A stretch of 64,000 bases of DNA from Hydrogenophilus sp. (GTDB lineage Bacteria; Pseudomonadota; Gammaproteobacteria; Burkholderiales; Thiobacillaceae). A program made the position numbers and the translations under genes. The notes under the pieces were generated by a model, which did no database searches, had not been told where the DNA came from, and was given only the letters and a program-made list of their open reading frames with translations. Within the stretch, counting starts at the first letter, position 1, and each line of letters starts with the position of its first letter. Shown here piece after piece: positions 11,283 to 19,893 of this stretch. The stretch lies in assembly GCA_020725265.1 (NCBI GenBank), contig DYFK01000002.1:124001-188000 (forward strand), given 5' to 3'.

Positions 11283-11656
11283 ACGAACCGGACCCGGCCG
11301 CCCCCCCCCTGGCGCGGCACGTCCGCGCGGCGCTCGACGAGAGCGTGGCTCGGCTGGACACCCGCACCCGGGAACGCCTGTTCGAGGCACGCCAGCAAGC
11401 CATGCGGGCGCTACCGGCGCGCCATGCCGTCGGATCGGTACTGGCGCTGTCCCGCGAACACCCCTGGCTGACCTGGTCGCTGGCCGGCGCGCTTCTGATG
11501 GCGGCGGCGATTGCCCTGCAACAATGGCGCGCGGGTCCCGGCGACGCCGAACTCGACATCCTGATGCTGACCGACGACATCCCACCGCAGGCTTTCGTCG
11601 ATTGGGAACTGGTACGTCGTGAACATGTGGGCGCGCTATGCCTGGTCGCCGACTGA
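11279..11656 (+). CDS. DUF3619 single-pass membrane protein
   Basis: 125 residues from TTG 11279, which overlaps the sigma gene stop (TTGA). An N-terminal cytoplasmic stretch of about 60 residues with RLDTRTRERLFEARQQA precedes one membrane helix (WSLAGALLMAAAIALQQW, near 63-81) and a short tail containing LMLTDDIPPQAFVDWEL. The domain has no established function. Its coupling to an ECF sigma factor and its cytoplasmic-tail-plus-one-helix layout are what an anti-sigma factor would look like, but that is inference. No SD stands out. Confidence 0.7.
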   Translation: MNEPDPAAPPLARHVRAALDESVARLDTRTRERLFEARQQAMRALPARHAVGSVLALSREHPWLTWSLAGALLMAAAIALQQWRAGPGDAELDILMLTDDIPPQAFVDWELVRREHVGALCLVAD

Positions 11657-12036
11657 TCACCAGCCTCCTCTGCCTTGTCCTCGCCATTGGCGGCGCCATG
11701 GCCTCGCCAACGCGCGCATGGACGGAACTGCGTCCGGACGAACGCCATGCCCTGGAACCACTGGCCGGCGTCTGGGACCGCTTGCCTTCGAACCAGCGGG
11801 AGAAGCTGCTCGAAGTTGCCCGGGGCTTCCAGGATCTCGACCCACGCCGACAAAAACTGCTGCATGCCCGTTTGGGTTCCTGGGCGCGGATGACGCCCGA
11901 GGAACGCAGGATCGCGCGCGACAACTACCGCAAGATCCAGTCCCTGCCTCGTCAGGATCAGGCCAAGATCCGTCAGCAATGGCTGGATTCGCTGTGCAAG
12001 GAATTCGGGGCGCCGGACGCGCCGACGGCGCGATGA
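11638..12036 (+). CDS. DUF3106 exported protein
   Basis: 132 residues. An N-terminal signal peptide (LITSLLCLVLAIGGAMASP) suggests a periplasmic location. The mature part is charged and helical with a repeated theme: LAGVWDRLPSNQREKLLEVA, MTPEERRIARDNYRKIQ, LPRQDQAKIRQQW. This is the DUF3106 pattern, of unknown function. It overlaps the DUF3619 gene by 19 bases and the RDD gene by 4, so the set is one operon with the sigma factor. Confidence 0.8.
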   Translation: MPGRRLITSLLCLVLAIGGAMASPTRAWTELRPDERHALEPLAGVWDRLPSNQREKLLEVARGFQDLDPRRQKLLHARLGSWARMTPEERRIARDNYRKIQSLPRQDQAKIRQQWLDSLCKEFGAPDAPTAR

Positions 12037-12473
12037 CCGTCGGAACGCCAACGCCGGGCCTCGCCCGCCGGCTGGCCTGCGCGCTGTACGAAAGCCTGCT
12101 GGTACTGGCGCTGCTGATCGTCGCCGGACTGTTGTTCACCGCGCTGACCCTGTCCCTGCATCTGCCGCCAGAGTCGGCCAAGCCCCTGCTCTGGGCCTAC
12201 TCGTGGCTGGTGGCGGGCGCCTACTTCGCGCTGTTCTGGTGCCGTGGACAGACTCTGGCGATGAAAACCTGGGGCATCCGCGTCGAAACCATCGACGGCA
12301 AGCCGCCGGCGCGCGGCCGGGCCTGGCTCCGCTACCTGCTCGCCAGCCTCAATCTGGCCCTGGTCGGCATCGGCTGGTGGTGGGCGTGGTTCGATCGTGA
12401 CCGTCAGTTCCTGCATGACCGTCTGGCCGGCACCCGGCTGGTCAGGTCCGCCGTTCCATCCACCAGAGCGTGA
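12033..12473 (+). CDS. RDD family membrane protein
   Basis: 146 residues. It begins PGLARRLACALYESLLV (the RDD signature has Arg and Asp positions; the Asp is replaced by Glu here) and has three to four hydrophobic helices, with the characteristic GQTLAMKTWGIRVET and FHD/LHDRLAGTRLV motifs; LHDRLAGTRLV is near the C-terminus. The substrate or role of RDD proteins is mostly unknown; some are linked to ion transport. It overlaps DUF3106 by 4 bases and runs 32 bases into the convergent lptG. Confidence 0.85.
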   Translation: MTVGTPTPGLARRLACALYESLLVLALLIVAGLLFTALTLSLHLPPESAKPLLWAYSWLVAGAYFALFWCRGQTLAMKTWGIRVETIDGKPPARGRAWLRYLLASLNLALVGIGWWWAWFDRDRQFLHDRLAGTRLVRSAVPSTRA

Positions 12474-13515
12474 CCACCGCCGCGACGCCGAATACCAGGA
12501 TCGGCGTCACCGCCGCCACCGGCGCCGGCCAACCCTGCAACAGCGATACCTGGGCGGCCAGCCGGCTGGTCAGATGAAAACCGAGGCCGAGCAGGATGCC
12601 GATCAGCAAACGGCCACCGGCGCCGCTGGCACGGGGCGGCCGGAACGCGAAAGCCAGCGCCAGCAGCAACATCACCGGCGCGGCCACCGGATAGGTCAGC
12701 TTGCCCCAGAGGGCGATGCGATAGCGTTCGGCATCCTGGAGGTTCTCGTCGAGATGGTCGACATAGGCGTTCAGCGCGGCGATCGACATCCGTTCCGGAG
12801 CCACCATCAGCACCGCCAGCAGGTCCGGAGTGACCGCCGAGCGCCAGAGCTGGTCGGGCAGATGGGCGACGCGGGTACCCTGTTCCGCGATCGAGGTCTG
12901 GGTGACCTGACGCAGGGTCCAGCCTTCCGCCCCCCATTCCGCGCGCTCCGCGCGACGCACCGAGCGCAGCCGGAAATCCTGGTCGAACTCGAACAGCCGG
13001 ACATCGACCAGCGTGGCATCCGGTTTCAACTCCCGGATGTTGATGAACGTCCGGCCATCCTTGGCCCACAGGCCGGTACGGAACTCCTGGGCAACGACCC
13101 CACCGGTCGCCCGCACCTTCAATTGCTGGGCGGCGCGTTCCGAATAGGGCGTGACGTATTCGCCGAACAGCATGGTCGCCAGACCGAAGACCAGGCCGAG
13201 CGCCAGCATCCATGCCACCAGGCGCGGCGTCGACAGGCCGCCGGCGCGCATCACGCTGAACTCCGAGGCCAGGACCAGACGATTCCAGGCGAACAGGCCA
13301 CCAATCAGGATTGCCAGTGGCACCAGCTCGTACAACCGGCCGGGACTGTTGAGCGCCACCACCAGGCTGGCGATCAGGGCGGTGTACGACTCGCCATCGG
13401 TATCGGACAGCTCGGCGATGAAATCGAAGAAGGCGAACAACGCCGTCAATATGACCAGGCTGAGCAGGGTCGCGCCGAGGATTTCCCGCGCGGCGTAGCG
13501 GAACAGGATGCTCAT
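12442..13515 (-). CDS. lptG: LPS export permease LptG
   Basis: 357 residues. The YjgP/YjgQ permease layout is clear: membrane helices at the N-terminus (ILGATLLSLVILTALFAFFD), a central periplasmic beta-jellyroll, and three C-terminal helices ending at WWMERRT. With LptF and the LptB ATPase it extracts LPS from the inner membrane. It begins 10 bases after lptF. The assignment as LptG rather than LptF rests on its second position and the FFDFIAEL motif. Confidence 0.92.
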   Translation of the reverse strand: MSILFRYAAREILGATLLSLVILTALFAFFDFIAELSDTDGESYTALIASLVVALNSPGRLYELVPLAILIGGLFAWNRLVLASEFSVMRAGGLSTPRLVAWMLALGLVFGLATMLFGEYVTPYSERAAQQLKVRATGGVVAQEFRTGLWAKDGRTFINIRELKPDATLVDVRLFEFDQDFRLRSVRRAERAEWGAEGWTLRQVTQTSIAEQGTRVAHLPDQLWRSAVTPDLLAVLMVAPERMSIAALNAYVDHLDENLQDAERYRIALWGKLTYPVAAPVMLLLALAFAFRPPRASGAGGRLLIGILLGLGFHLTSRLAAQVSLLQGWPAPVAAVTPILVFGVAAVVTLWWMERRT

Positions 13516-13525
13516 CGGTCCGGAC

Positions 13526-14593
13526 TCATTCCCACGCCCCCCGGAATCGCCGCCAGTACAGGATCAGCAACAGCAGCAGCAGCGTGCCATGCACCGCCAG
13601 GCCGGCTTCCAGCACGCCCAGCGCGCCGCGCTGTACCCAGCCGTGGGCGAGGCCGACGAAGTTATTGTAGGCGGCGTAGATGAGGATGACGAAGACCACG
13701 TTCAGGGAACGGCCGGCGCGCGGATTGACGTAGCTGAGCGGCACCGCCAGCAGACACAGCAGGAGCGCGGAAATCGGGTGGCCGAGCCGTCGGAACCATT
13801 CCGCCATGTTTTCCTGACCAGGATTGCGCAACAACTGCGCCACCGTCAGCATGCGCGGCACCACCCGCCGCTCGCTTACGGTTTGCGGCGGAATCCGCAA
13901 GGCATAGCTCTCGAAGGTCGCCATCCAGAAATCCGCCTCGCCGGGCGACCCCAGATAGCGTTTGCCCTTCTCGAGGACCAGAAACGTATCCTCGTTGTCC
14001 ATGACCTTGACCTGACCACTGCTGGCGACGGTCACCCCCATGCGACCGCGTTCGAGTGAATGGATGAAGACGTTGCCGACCTTGCGGCCATCATCGGCCA
14101 GGGTTTCGACAAAAATCACGCGACGCCCCTGACGGTCCTCGGAAAAGACCCCCGGGGCCAGCGTCGACACCTGATCACGGGAAGCCAGCACATGTTCGTA
14201 GATCGCCTGCTTGCGGATCGACCACGGCATCAATTCCAGACTGACGACAGCGATGATCAACACCACCGGCAAGGCGAAACGCAGCACCGGGCGGGTCCAA
14301 CGCCAAGGGCCGACGCCACCGTTCATCCAGATCACCGCCTCGCTGTCCCGCCAGAGCCGGGACAAGCACATGAACACGCCGATGAACAGGGACAGCGTCA
14401 GCAGCACCGGCAGCCCGCGCAACAGGCTGAAACCGAGCAACGGCAGCACCGCCTCGCCGCTGATGTCGCCAAGCGCGGCCTTGCCCAACGTGCGCACCAG
14501 CAGCACCACGGTGAAGATCGCCGCCAGCGCGGCGAAGGCCATGCTGGCGCTGGCCGCCATCTCGCGGGTCAGGGCGCGTTCGAATCTGCGCAT
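13526..14593 (-). CDS. lptF: LPS export permease LptF
   Basis: 355 residues with the same permease layout as lptG: N-terminal helices containing LVRTLGKAALG and LPVLLTLSLFIGVFMCLSRL, a periplasmic domain, and C-terminal helices with LGHPISALLLCLLAVPLSYV. It forms the LptB2FG transporter with its neighbour. It is divergent from pepA, with 115 bases between them. Confidence 0.93.
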   Translation of the reverse strand: MRRFERALTREMAASASMAFAALAAIFTVVLLVRTLGKAALGDISGEAVLPLLGFSLLRGLPVLLTLSLFIGVFMCLSRLWRDSEAVIWMNGGVGPWRWTRPVLRFALPVVLIIAVVSLELMPWSIRKQAIYEHVLASRDQVSTLAPGVFSEDRQGRRVIFVETLADDGRKVGNVFIHSLERGRMGVTVASSGQVKVMDNEDTFLVLEKGKRYLGSPGEADFWMATFESYALRIPPQTVSERRVVPRMLTVAQLLRNPGQENMAEWFRRLGHPISALLLCLLAVPLSYVNPRAGRSLNVVFVILIYAAYNNFVGLAHGWVQRGALGVLEAGLAVHGTLLLLLLILYWRRFRGAWE

Positions 14594-14611
14594 CGAGGGA
14601 CCGGTTTCGTT

Positions 14612-14641
14612 TTGACTAAGTCCGAACCGACCGCCAATAAT
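14612..14641 (+). promoter_or_regulatory. Sigma-70 promoter for pepA
   Basis: TTGACT (14612-14617) and AATAAT (14636-14641) are 18 bases apart, 67 bases before the pepA ATG. An AGGAGA ribosome binding site follows at 14695-14700. Confidence 0.68.
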
Positions 14642-14708
14642 CCACGCGCACCCAGCCGGAAACGGCTTTTAACGAAATACTCGGCATCGCTCTCAGGAGA
14701 AAAACCCC

Positions 14709-16202
14709 ATGGAAATCGGCATCAAGAACGGCAGCCCGGACAAACAGCGCGGCGCCTGCGTCGTGGTCGGCATCTTCGAATCGCGCAAACCGTCGGCCGC
14801 CGCCGCGAGCCTGGACCAGGCCGCCAACGGTTATCTGGCCGACATTCTCCGGCGCGGCGACATGGACGGCAAGCCGGGCAGCACCCTGTTGCTGCATAAA
14901 GTGCCCGGCATCAAGACCGAACGGGTATTGCTGGTCGGTCTCGGCAAGGAGCGCGACTTGCGCGAAAAACCCTGGCGTGACGCCACTCGCGCCGCCATGA
15001 AGGCGCTATCCGATGCCGGCATCGCCGACGCCGTGTTCTGTCTTGCCGACCTGCCTGTCAAGAAGCGCGATCTGACCTGGCGCGTCGAGCAGAGCGTGCT
15101 GATCGCGGCCGACGTGTTCTACCGGTTCGAGCGCATGAAGAGCAAACCCGACGAATCCGCCCGCCCGCTCCGGAAACTGACCGTGCTGGTGTCCGCGCGC
15201 GCGTCGGTCGCCGAAGCCGAGACCGGCGCCGCGCGTGGCCGGGCGATCGCCGCCGGCGTCGGCCTGGCCAAGGATCTCGGCAACCTGCCCGGCAACGTCT
15301 GCACGCCGAGTTATCTGGCCGATCAGGCCAGGGCTCTGGCCAAGGAATGCGGTCTCGGCATCGAGGTGCTGGATCGCGCCGATATCGAAAAACTGGGCAT
15401 GGGTTCGTTCCTGTCCGTGGCAAAAGGCAGCGACGAGCCACCGCGTTTCCTGATCCTGAGCCACAAGGGTGGCGACAGGAAGCAGAAACCGGTGGTGCTG
15501 GTCGGCAAGGGCATCACTTTCGATTCCGGCGGCATCTCGCTGAAGCCGGCGGCCGAAATGGACGAGATGAAGTACGACATGTGCGGCGCCGCCTCGGTGC
15601 TCGGCGCCCTGCGCGCCATCGCCGAACTGAAACTGCCGCTCAACGTCACCGGCCTGATCCCAACCTGCGAGAACCTGCCCTCCGGGCGCGCCAACAAGCC
15701 GGGCGACGTGGTTACCTCGATGTCCGGCCAGACCATCGAAATCCTCAACACCGACGCCGAGGGCCGGCTGATCCTGTGCGATGCCCTGACCTACGCGGAA
15801 AAGCTCGACCCGGCCTGCGTGGTCGACATCGCCACCCTCACCGGCGCCTGCGTGATCGCGCTCGGCCACGTCGCCACCGGCCTCCTGGCCAACGACGACG
15901 GCCTCGCCCGCGAGCTGCTGGATGCCGGCGACGCGGCCGCCGACCGCTGCTGGCAACTGCCGCTGTGGGACGATTATCAGGAGCTGCTCAAGAGCAATTT
16001 CGCCGACATGGCCAACATCGGTGGCCGCGCCGGCGGCACCATCACCGCCGCCTGCTTCCTGTCGAAATTCGCCGGGAAATACCACTGGGCGCATCTGGAC
16101 ATCGCCGGCACCGCCTGGAAAAGCGGCAAGGACAAGGGCGGCACCGGCCGGCCGGTGCCGCTGCTGGTGCATTTCCTGACAGAACGCGCGAAGAAATCCT
16201 GA
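14709..16202 (+). CDS. pepA: Leucyl aminopeptidase (M17 family)
   Basis: 497 residues, usual for PepA. The C-terminal catalytic domain has GKGITFDSGGISLKP, MKYDMCGAASVLGA and the metal-binding NTDAEGRL signature near residue 350. It releases N-terminal residues from peptides with two divalent metals; in enterobacteria it also binds DNA (XerA/CarP role). Here it is transcribed alone from the promoter shared with the lptF intergenic region. Confidence 0.97.
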   Translation: MEIGIKNGSPDKQRGACVVVGIFESRKPSAAAASLDQAANGYLADILRRGDMDGKPGSTLLLHKVPGIKTERVLLVGLGKERDLREKPWRDATRAAMKALSDAGIADAVFCLADLPVKKRDLTWRVEQSVLIAADVFYRFERMKSKPDESARPLRKLTVLVSARASVAEAETGAARGRAIAAGVGLAKDLGNLPGNVCTPSYLADQARALAKECGLGIEVLDRADIEKLGMGSFLSVAKGSDEPPRFLILSHKGGDRKQKPVVLVGKGITFDSGGISLKPAAEMDEMKYDMCGAASVLGALRAIAELKLPLNVTGLIPTCENLPSGRANKPGDVVTSMSGQTIEILNTDAEGRLILCDALTYAEKLDPACVVDIATLTGACVIALGHVATGLLANDDGLARELLDAGDAAADRCWQLPLWDDYQELLKSNFADMANIGGRAGGTITAACFLSKFAGKYHWAHLDIAGTAWKSGKDKGGTGRPVPLLVHFLTERAKKS

Positions 16203-16229
16203 CCCTGCGCGCCCTCACCCCGGCGCCGG

Positions 16230-16694
16230 CTACAGCCAGCGCCGGACGCGCGCGCGATAGCGCCGGTACTCGTCACCGAAGCGCGCCTCCAGATGGGCCT
16301 CTTCGTGGCGGATGACGCCGAAACGCATCACCGCCCAGACCAGTGGCGCCAGCGCCAGCGCCCAGAGCGTGCCCAGCAGCGTGGCGACGCCAGCGTAGAC
16401 GAACCAGTCGGACAGATAGATGGGGTTGCGGGAAAACCGGAACGGCCCCTCGGTCACCAGATTGGAAGCAGCCTTGTACGGATTGACGGTGGTGCGATGG
16501 CTCCAGATCGCCGCCAGCGCCCAGATGAAACCGGTCAGGCCAATGCCGACCAAGGCCCAGCCAAGCGGTCGCGCCGAGCTTGCTTCGAACGGCAGCGGCA
16601 GCCGCGCATCCAGCCACCAGGCCGCCAGCAATCCGGCCGCGTAAACCAGGGGCGGCGGCGCCAGTGTGCGCGGACGGATGGCCAGGTCGCGCAT
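16230..16694 (-). CDS. Isoprenylcysteine carboxyl methyltransferase-type membrane protein
   Basis: 154 residues with four hydrophobic segments and the family C-terminal pattern: NLVTEGPFRFSRNPIYLSDW followed later by EEAHLEARFGDEYRRYRARV. Members of this ICMT/PEMT group are integral membrane SAM-dependent methyltransferases, but bacterial substrates are mostly unknown. It is the last gene of the hemW operon, 10 bases after the FolE homologue. Confidence 0.8.
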   Translation of the reverse strand: MRDLAIRPRTLAPPPLVYAAGLLAAWWLDARLPLPFEASSARPLGWALVGIGLTGFIWALAAIWSHRTTVNPYKAASNLVTEGPFRFSRNPIYLSDWFVYAGVATLLGTLWALALAPLVWAVMRFGVIRHEEAHLEARFGDEYRRYRARVRRWL

Positions 16695-16704
16695 GCCGTG
16701 CGGG

Positions 16705-17346
16705 CTACTTCAAGGTGACACCGGACACCGCGCGCAGGAATTCGTTGCGCGCCTGGGCATCGTCCTGGAAGCAACCGGCGAACGCCTGGGTCACCACCCG
16801 CTCGTCGCCGCGCCGGTCCTCGCCGAGCAGCAGGCAGAGTTGCTCGGCCTCGACGATGCAGGCCGCGCCGCGTGCCCGGCCATGATGGATGAGCGCCTCG
16901 GCGATATCGCGCGTCATCCACTCCTGATAGGTGAAACGATGGCCGACCGCGTCGACCAGACGGGCGATGCGGCCGAAACCGTGCAGGCGGCCGCCAGGCA
17001 GGTAGGCAACGTGGGCGACGCCGCGGAATGGCACCAGATGGTGCGGGCAGACGCCATGCACGGCGATGCCGCGCACCACCACCATATCCGAGCGGGCATC
17101 CTCGAAACCGTCGCCGAGCGCTTCGCCCGGGTCCATCTCGTAACCGCCGAGCAGACGCTTTTCCCACAACTCGCGCACACGCCGCGCGGTCTTGCCGGTA
17201 TGCGTGGAGTCCGGCGCCACACCGCAGGCGCGCAACAGATCGGTGACCGCCTGTTCGAAGGCGGCGGCGTCGAAACGGCCGACGCGGGGGATGCCGAGCT
17301 GGCCGGGGGCCGGCGCGGCGCAATCGTGATCGCGGGAGTCGCTCAT
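16705..17346 (-). CDS. GTP cyclohydrolase I-like protein (divergent FolE)
   Basis: 213 residues. It aligns throughout with FolE: zinc ligands Cys100, His103 and Cys171 (E. coli C110, H113, C181), His102 (H112) and Glu142 (E152) are kept. However, catalytic His179 is Gln169 (EAEQLC instead of the usual EAEHMC), Arg185 is Gly175 in LLLGEDRRGDE, Glu111 is Pro101, and the usual ETPHR motif is THTGKTARR. It may still make dihydroneopterin triphosphate, or the family may have changed substrate. It overlaps the DUF2238 gene by 4 bases. Confidence 0.75.
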   Translation of the reverse strand: MSDSRDHDCAAPAPGQLGIPRVGRFDAAAFEQAVTDLLRACGVAPDSTHTGKTARRVRELWEKRLLGGYEMDPGEALGDGFEDARSDMVVVRGIAVHGVCPHHLVPFRGVAHVAYLPGGRLHGFGRIARLVDAVGHRFTYQEWMTRDIAEALIHHGRARGAACIVEAEQLCLLLGEDRRGDERVVTQAFAGCFQDDAQARNEFLRAVSGVTLK

Positions 17347-17957
17347 GTGGGGTTCCGTGGCAGGGCGGCCAACTGGCGGTCATGCCAGCGGCTCAGCAAC
17401 AATTGCGAGGATAGCGCGCCGAGCAGGGCCAGGAACATGTCCCACTGCGTATCCCAGACGTCGCCCTGGGTCGCCAGGAAGGCTACCGCGTCGTCGCCGG
17501 AGGCCACCGCCACCCACCATTCGATCATCTCGTAGAACGCGGAAAACGCCAGACAGACGCTGGTCACCAGGAAAAACAGCCACTTGCCCGGCCGCAGCGG
17601 CGAACGCCGCAACAGGATTTCGCGCGCGACGATGGCCGGGATGAAGCCCTGGGCGACGTGGCCGAGCCGGTCGTAATGGTTCCGCGACAGATCCAGCAGC
17701 TCGCGCAGCCAGTCGAACAACGGCATCTCGGCGTAGGTGTAATGGCCGCCCACCATCAGGATCACCGCGTGCAGGGTCATCAGCGCGTACGCCAGCGGCG
17801 TGAACGGAAACCGCCGCCAGGTCAGCAGCAGCAACGGCAGCGCGATCAGAACCGGCAACACTTCCAGGAACCAGACGAAACGATCCTTCGGCCCGATGCC
17901 GGACCAGACCAGCACGACCAGGGTGAGCGACAACAGGCCAAGCAGCATGCGGTTCAC
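17343..17957 (-). CDS. DUF2238 (YjdF-type) inner-membrane protein
   Basis: 204 residues with about six predicted membrane helices. The hallmark is the conserved polar stretch SRNHYDRLGHVAQGFIPAIV followed by FYEMIEWW and GDVWDTQWDMFLAL. YjdF-like proteins have no established function. It overlaps both neighbours (hemW stop and FolE-like start) by 4 bases, so it is made with them. Confidence 0.85.
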   Translation of the reverse strand: MNRMLLGLLSLTLVVLVWSGIGPKDRFVWFLEVLPVLIALPLLLLTWRRFPFTPLAYALMTLHAVILMVGGHYTYAEMPLFDWLRELLDLSRNHYDRLGHVAQGFIPAIVAREILLRRSPLRPGKWLFFLVTSVCLAFSAFYEMIEWWVAVASGDDAVAFLATQGDVWDTQWDMFLALLGALSSQLLLSRWHDRQLAALPRNPT

Positions 17958-19177
17958 AGAAACCCCTGCAACAGCTCGTTCAGAAAACGCCGACCATGCT
18001 CGCTCGGGCGGATGTTGGCCAGGTCGCGCTCCAGCAGGCCACGCCGTTCGGCCCGCGCGAGCCCCGGTTCGGCGGCGGCGATGGAGAGTCCGACACGGGC
18101 CTCGAACAGGCGCGGATCGAAGCCTTCGGTCAGGCGCAGCGCGTTCATCATGAACTCGAACACACGGTCCGCGCGCGTCAGCACCCGGGTTTCGGCGACG
18201 GCATCGGCCTCCGGGGAATCGAGCAGCGCGTCCATGTATTGGCGGGGATGCTTGAATCGGGCCTGGCGTTCGATGCGATCGTGAAAGCTGAGCTTGGCGT
18301 GGGCGCCGGCGCCGATGCCGAGATAGTCGCCGAACGTCCAGTAGTTCAGGTTGTGGCGGCAGGTCTGGCCATCGCGCGCGAAGGCGGAGGTTTCGTAATG
18401 CCGGTAACCGGCGGCGCCAAGCCGGTCCTCGACCATGCGCTGCATGTCGGCGGCAAGATCGTCGTCCGGTAAATCCGGCGGCTGGGTGGCGAACGGCGTG
18501 TTCGGTTCCAGGGTCAGGTGGTAGGCCGACAGATGCCCCGGCGCCAGCCGGATGGCGGTATCCAGATCGCGCCGGGCGGCGTCCAGACTCTGGCCGGGCA
18601 GCGCGTACATCAGATCCAGATTGACCTGATCGAACAGGCCCAGGGCGGCTTCCGCCGCGGCCAGCGCCTCGTCCCGGCCGTGGATGCGGCCGAGCGCGCG
18701 CAGATGCGCCGGGTCGAAACTCTGGATACCCAATGAAAGCCGGTTGACCCCGGCATCCCGATAGCCGCGAAAGCGCGCCACCTCGAAGCTACCGGGGTTG
18801 GCTTCCAGGGTCACTTCCGCCAGTGGCGAAACCCGCAACAGCGTGCGCGCGCTGGTGAGCAGCCGGTCGATCGCCTCGGCCGGGAACAGGCTGGGGGTGC
18901 CGCCGCCGATGAAGATGCTGCCGACCTCGCGGCCCCAGACCTGAGGCACCAGTCGTTCCAGATCGCGTTCCAGCGCGTCCAGGTAGCGGGCCACGGGGAT
19001 GTCGCCGCGCGATTCGTGGGAATTGAAATCGCAATAGGGACATTTGCGCGCGCACCATGGGATGTGCGCGTACAGCGACAAGGGCGGCGGCGCCGTCAGG
19101 CCGCCATCGAGCGGCCGGACGGGAACCACGGCGGCGGCAAGGCCGTCGACCGCCCTATAATCCGCCGCGTCCCTCAT
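17954..19177 (-). CDS. hemW: HemW-type radical SAM protein (heme chaperone)
   Basis: 407 residues. The radical SAM cluster motif CxxxCxxC is in HIPWCARKCPYCDFNSHE, followed by GGGTPSLFPAEAI, GIQSFD and the C-terminal HemW domain. HemW is related to coproporphyrinogen dehydrogenase HemN but serves as a heme-insertion chaperone. ATG 19177 has GGAGG 9 bases upstream; GTG 19129 (VVPVRPLDGGL) would fit many homologues better. In many proteobacteria it adjoins rdgB; here a kinase and REC-TPR pair lies in between. Confidence 0.92.
   Translation of the reverse strand: MRDAADYRAVDGLAAAVVPVRPLDGGLTAPPPLSLYAHIPWCARKCPYCDFNSHESRGDIPVARYLDALERDLERLVPQVWGREVGSIFIGGGTPSLFPAEAIDRLLTSARTLLRVSPLAEVTLEANPGSFEVARFRGYRDAGVNRLSLGIQSFDPAHLRALGRIHGRDEALAAAEAALGLFDQVNLDLMYALPGQSLDAARRDLDTAIRLAPGHLSAYHLTLEPNTPFATQPPDLPDDDLAADMQRMVEDRLGAAGYRHYETSAFARDGQTCRHNLNYWTFGDYLGIGAGAHAKLSFHDRIERQARFKHPRQYMDALLDSPEADAVAETRVLTRADRVFEFMMNALRLTEGFDPRLFEARVGLSIAAAEPGLARAERRGLLERDLANIRPSEHGRRFLNELLQGFL
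19156..19161 (+). promoter_or_regulatory. -10 element for the first kinase/REC-TPR pair
   Basis: A perfect TATAAT lies 30 bases before the histidine kinase ATG and within the 5' end of hemW on the other strand. No convincing -35 was found. Confidence 0.5.
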
Positions 19178-19191
19178 CCCTCGCCGCCTCC

Positions 19192-19893
19192 ATGTCCGAT
19201 TCCGCCGGCAAGCTCGACATCACCACCTTTCTCCTGTCCGCCATCCACGACATGAAGAATTCGCTGGGCGTGATGTCCTCGTACCTCGAGGAAGCGCTCG
19301 CCCTCGACGGCGCCGACGCGCCCGCCCGGACGCGAACCGCGCGGGCCCTCTACGAAGCGCAGCGGGTCAACGACCATTTGATCCAGCTCCTGGCCCTGTA
19401 CAAGATCGATCAGGCATTCTACCCGTTCGATCCCGAGCACCATTGCCTGGCCGATCTCACCGAGGAAGCGCTGGCGCGGGTCGCGGTGCTGGCGGAATCG
19501 GCCGGCATCGAGCTGGATGGCGAATGTCCGGACACGGCATACGGCTGGTTCGACTACGAACTGGTGTTCGGCGTCGTCGTCCAGGCGTTGCGCAACGCAC
19601 TGCATTACGCGCGCGCGCGGGTCCGCCTGGAGGTCCAGAGCGTGGGCGCCGGCGTGCGCATCCTGGTCGACGACGACGGTCCCGGCTTTCCCGATTTCCT
19701 GCTCGAACACGGCAATGCCGCCCGGCTCGGCATCCATCACCAGTCCGGCGGTACCGGCCTCGGCCTCTATTTCGCCAGCGTGGTCGCCGGCCTGCACCGG
19801 GGCGGCGGCGACAACCGCGCCGCCAGCGGCGCCATCCGCCTGGAAAACGGCGGCTCGCTCGGCGGCGGGCGCTTCATCCTGGAACTGCCGTGA
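19192..19893 (+). CDS. Small cytoplasmic sensor histidine kinase (module 1)
   Basis: 233 residues without membrane segment or sensor domain. The phosphorylation H-box is HDMKNSLG (His near residue 19), then an N-box (ALRNALHYA), and the ATP-binding G boxes DDDGPGFPD and [10 protein letters not shown]. It should autophosphorylate and pass phosphate to the REC-TPR regulator encoded next, whose GTG start overlaps its stop (GTGA). With no sensor it probably gets its signal from a partner. It is a clear paralogue in architecture of the protein at 27356-28027. The kinase, not a phosphatase, role is inferred. Confidence 0.85.
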   Translation: MSDSAGKLDITTFLLSAIHDMKNSLGVMSSYLEEALALDGADAPARTRTARALYEAQRVNDHLIQLLALYKIDQAFYPFDPEHHCLADLTEEALARVAVLAESAGIELDGECPDTAYGWFDYELVFGVVVQALRNALHYARARVRLEVQSVGAGVRILVDDDGPGFPDFLLEHGNAARLGIHHQSGGTGLGLYFASVVAGLHRGGGDNRAASGAIRLENGGSLGGGRFILELP

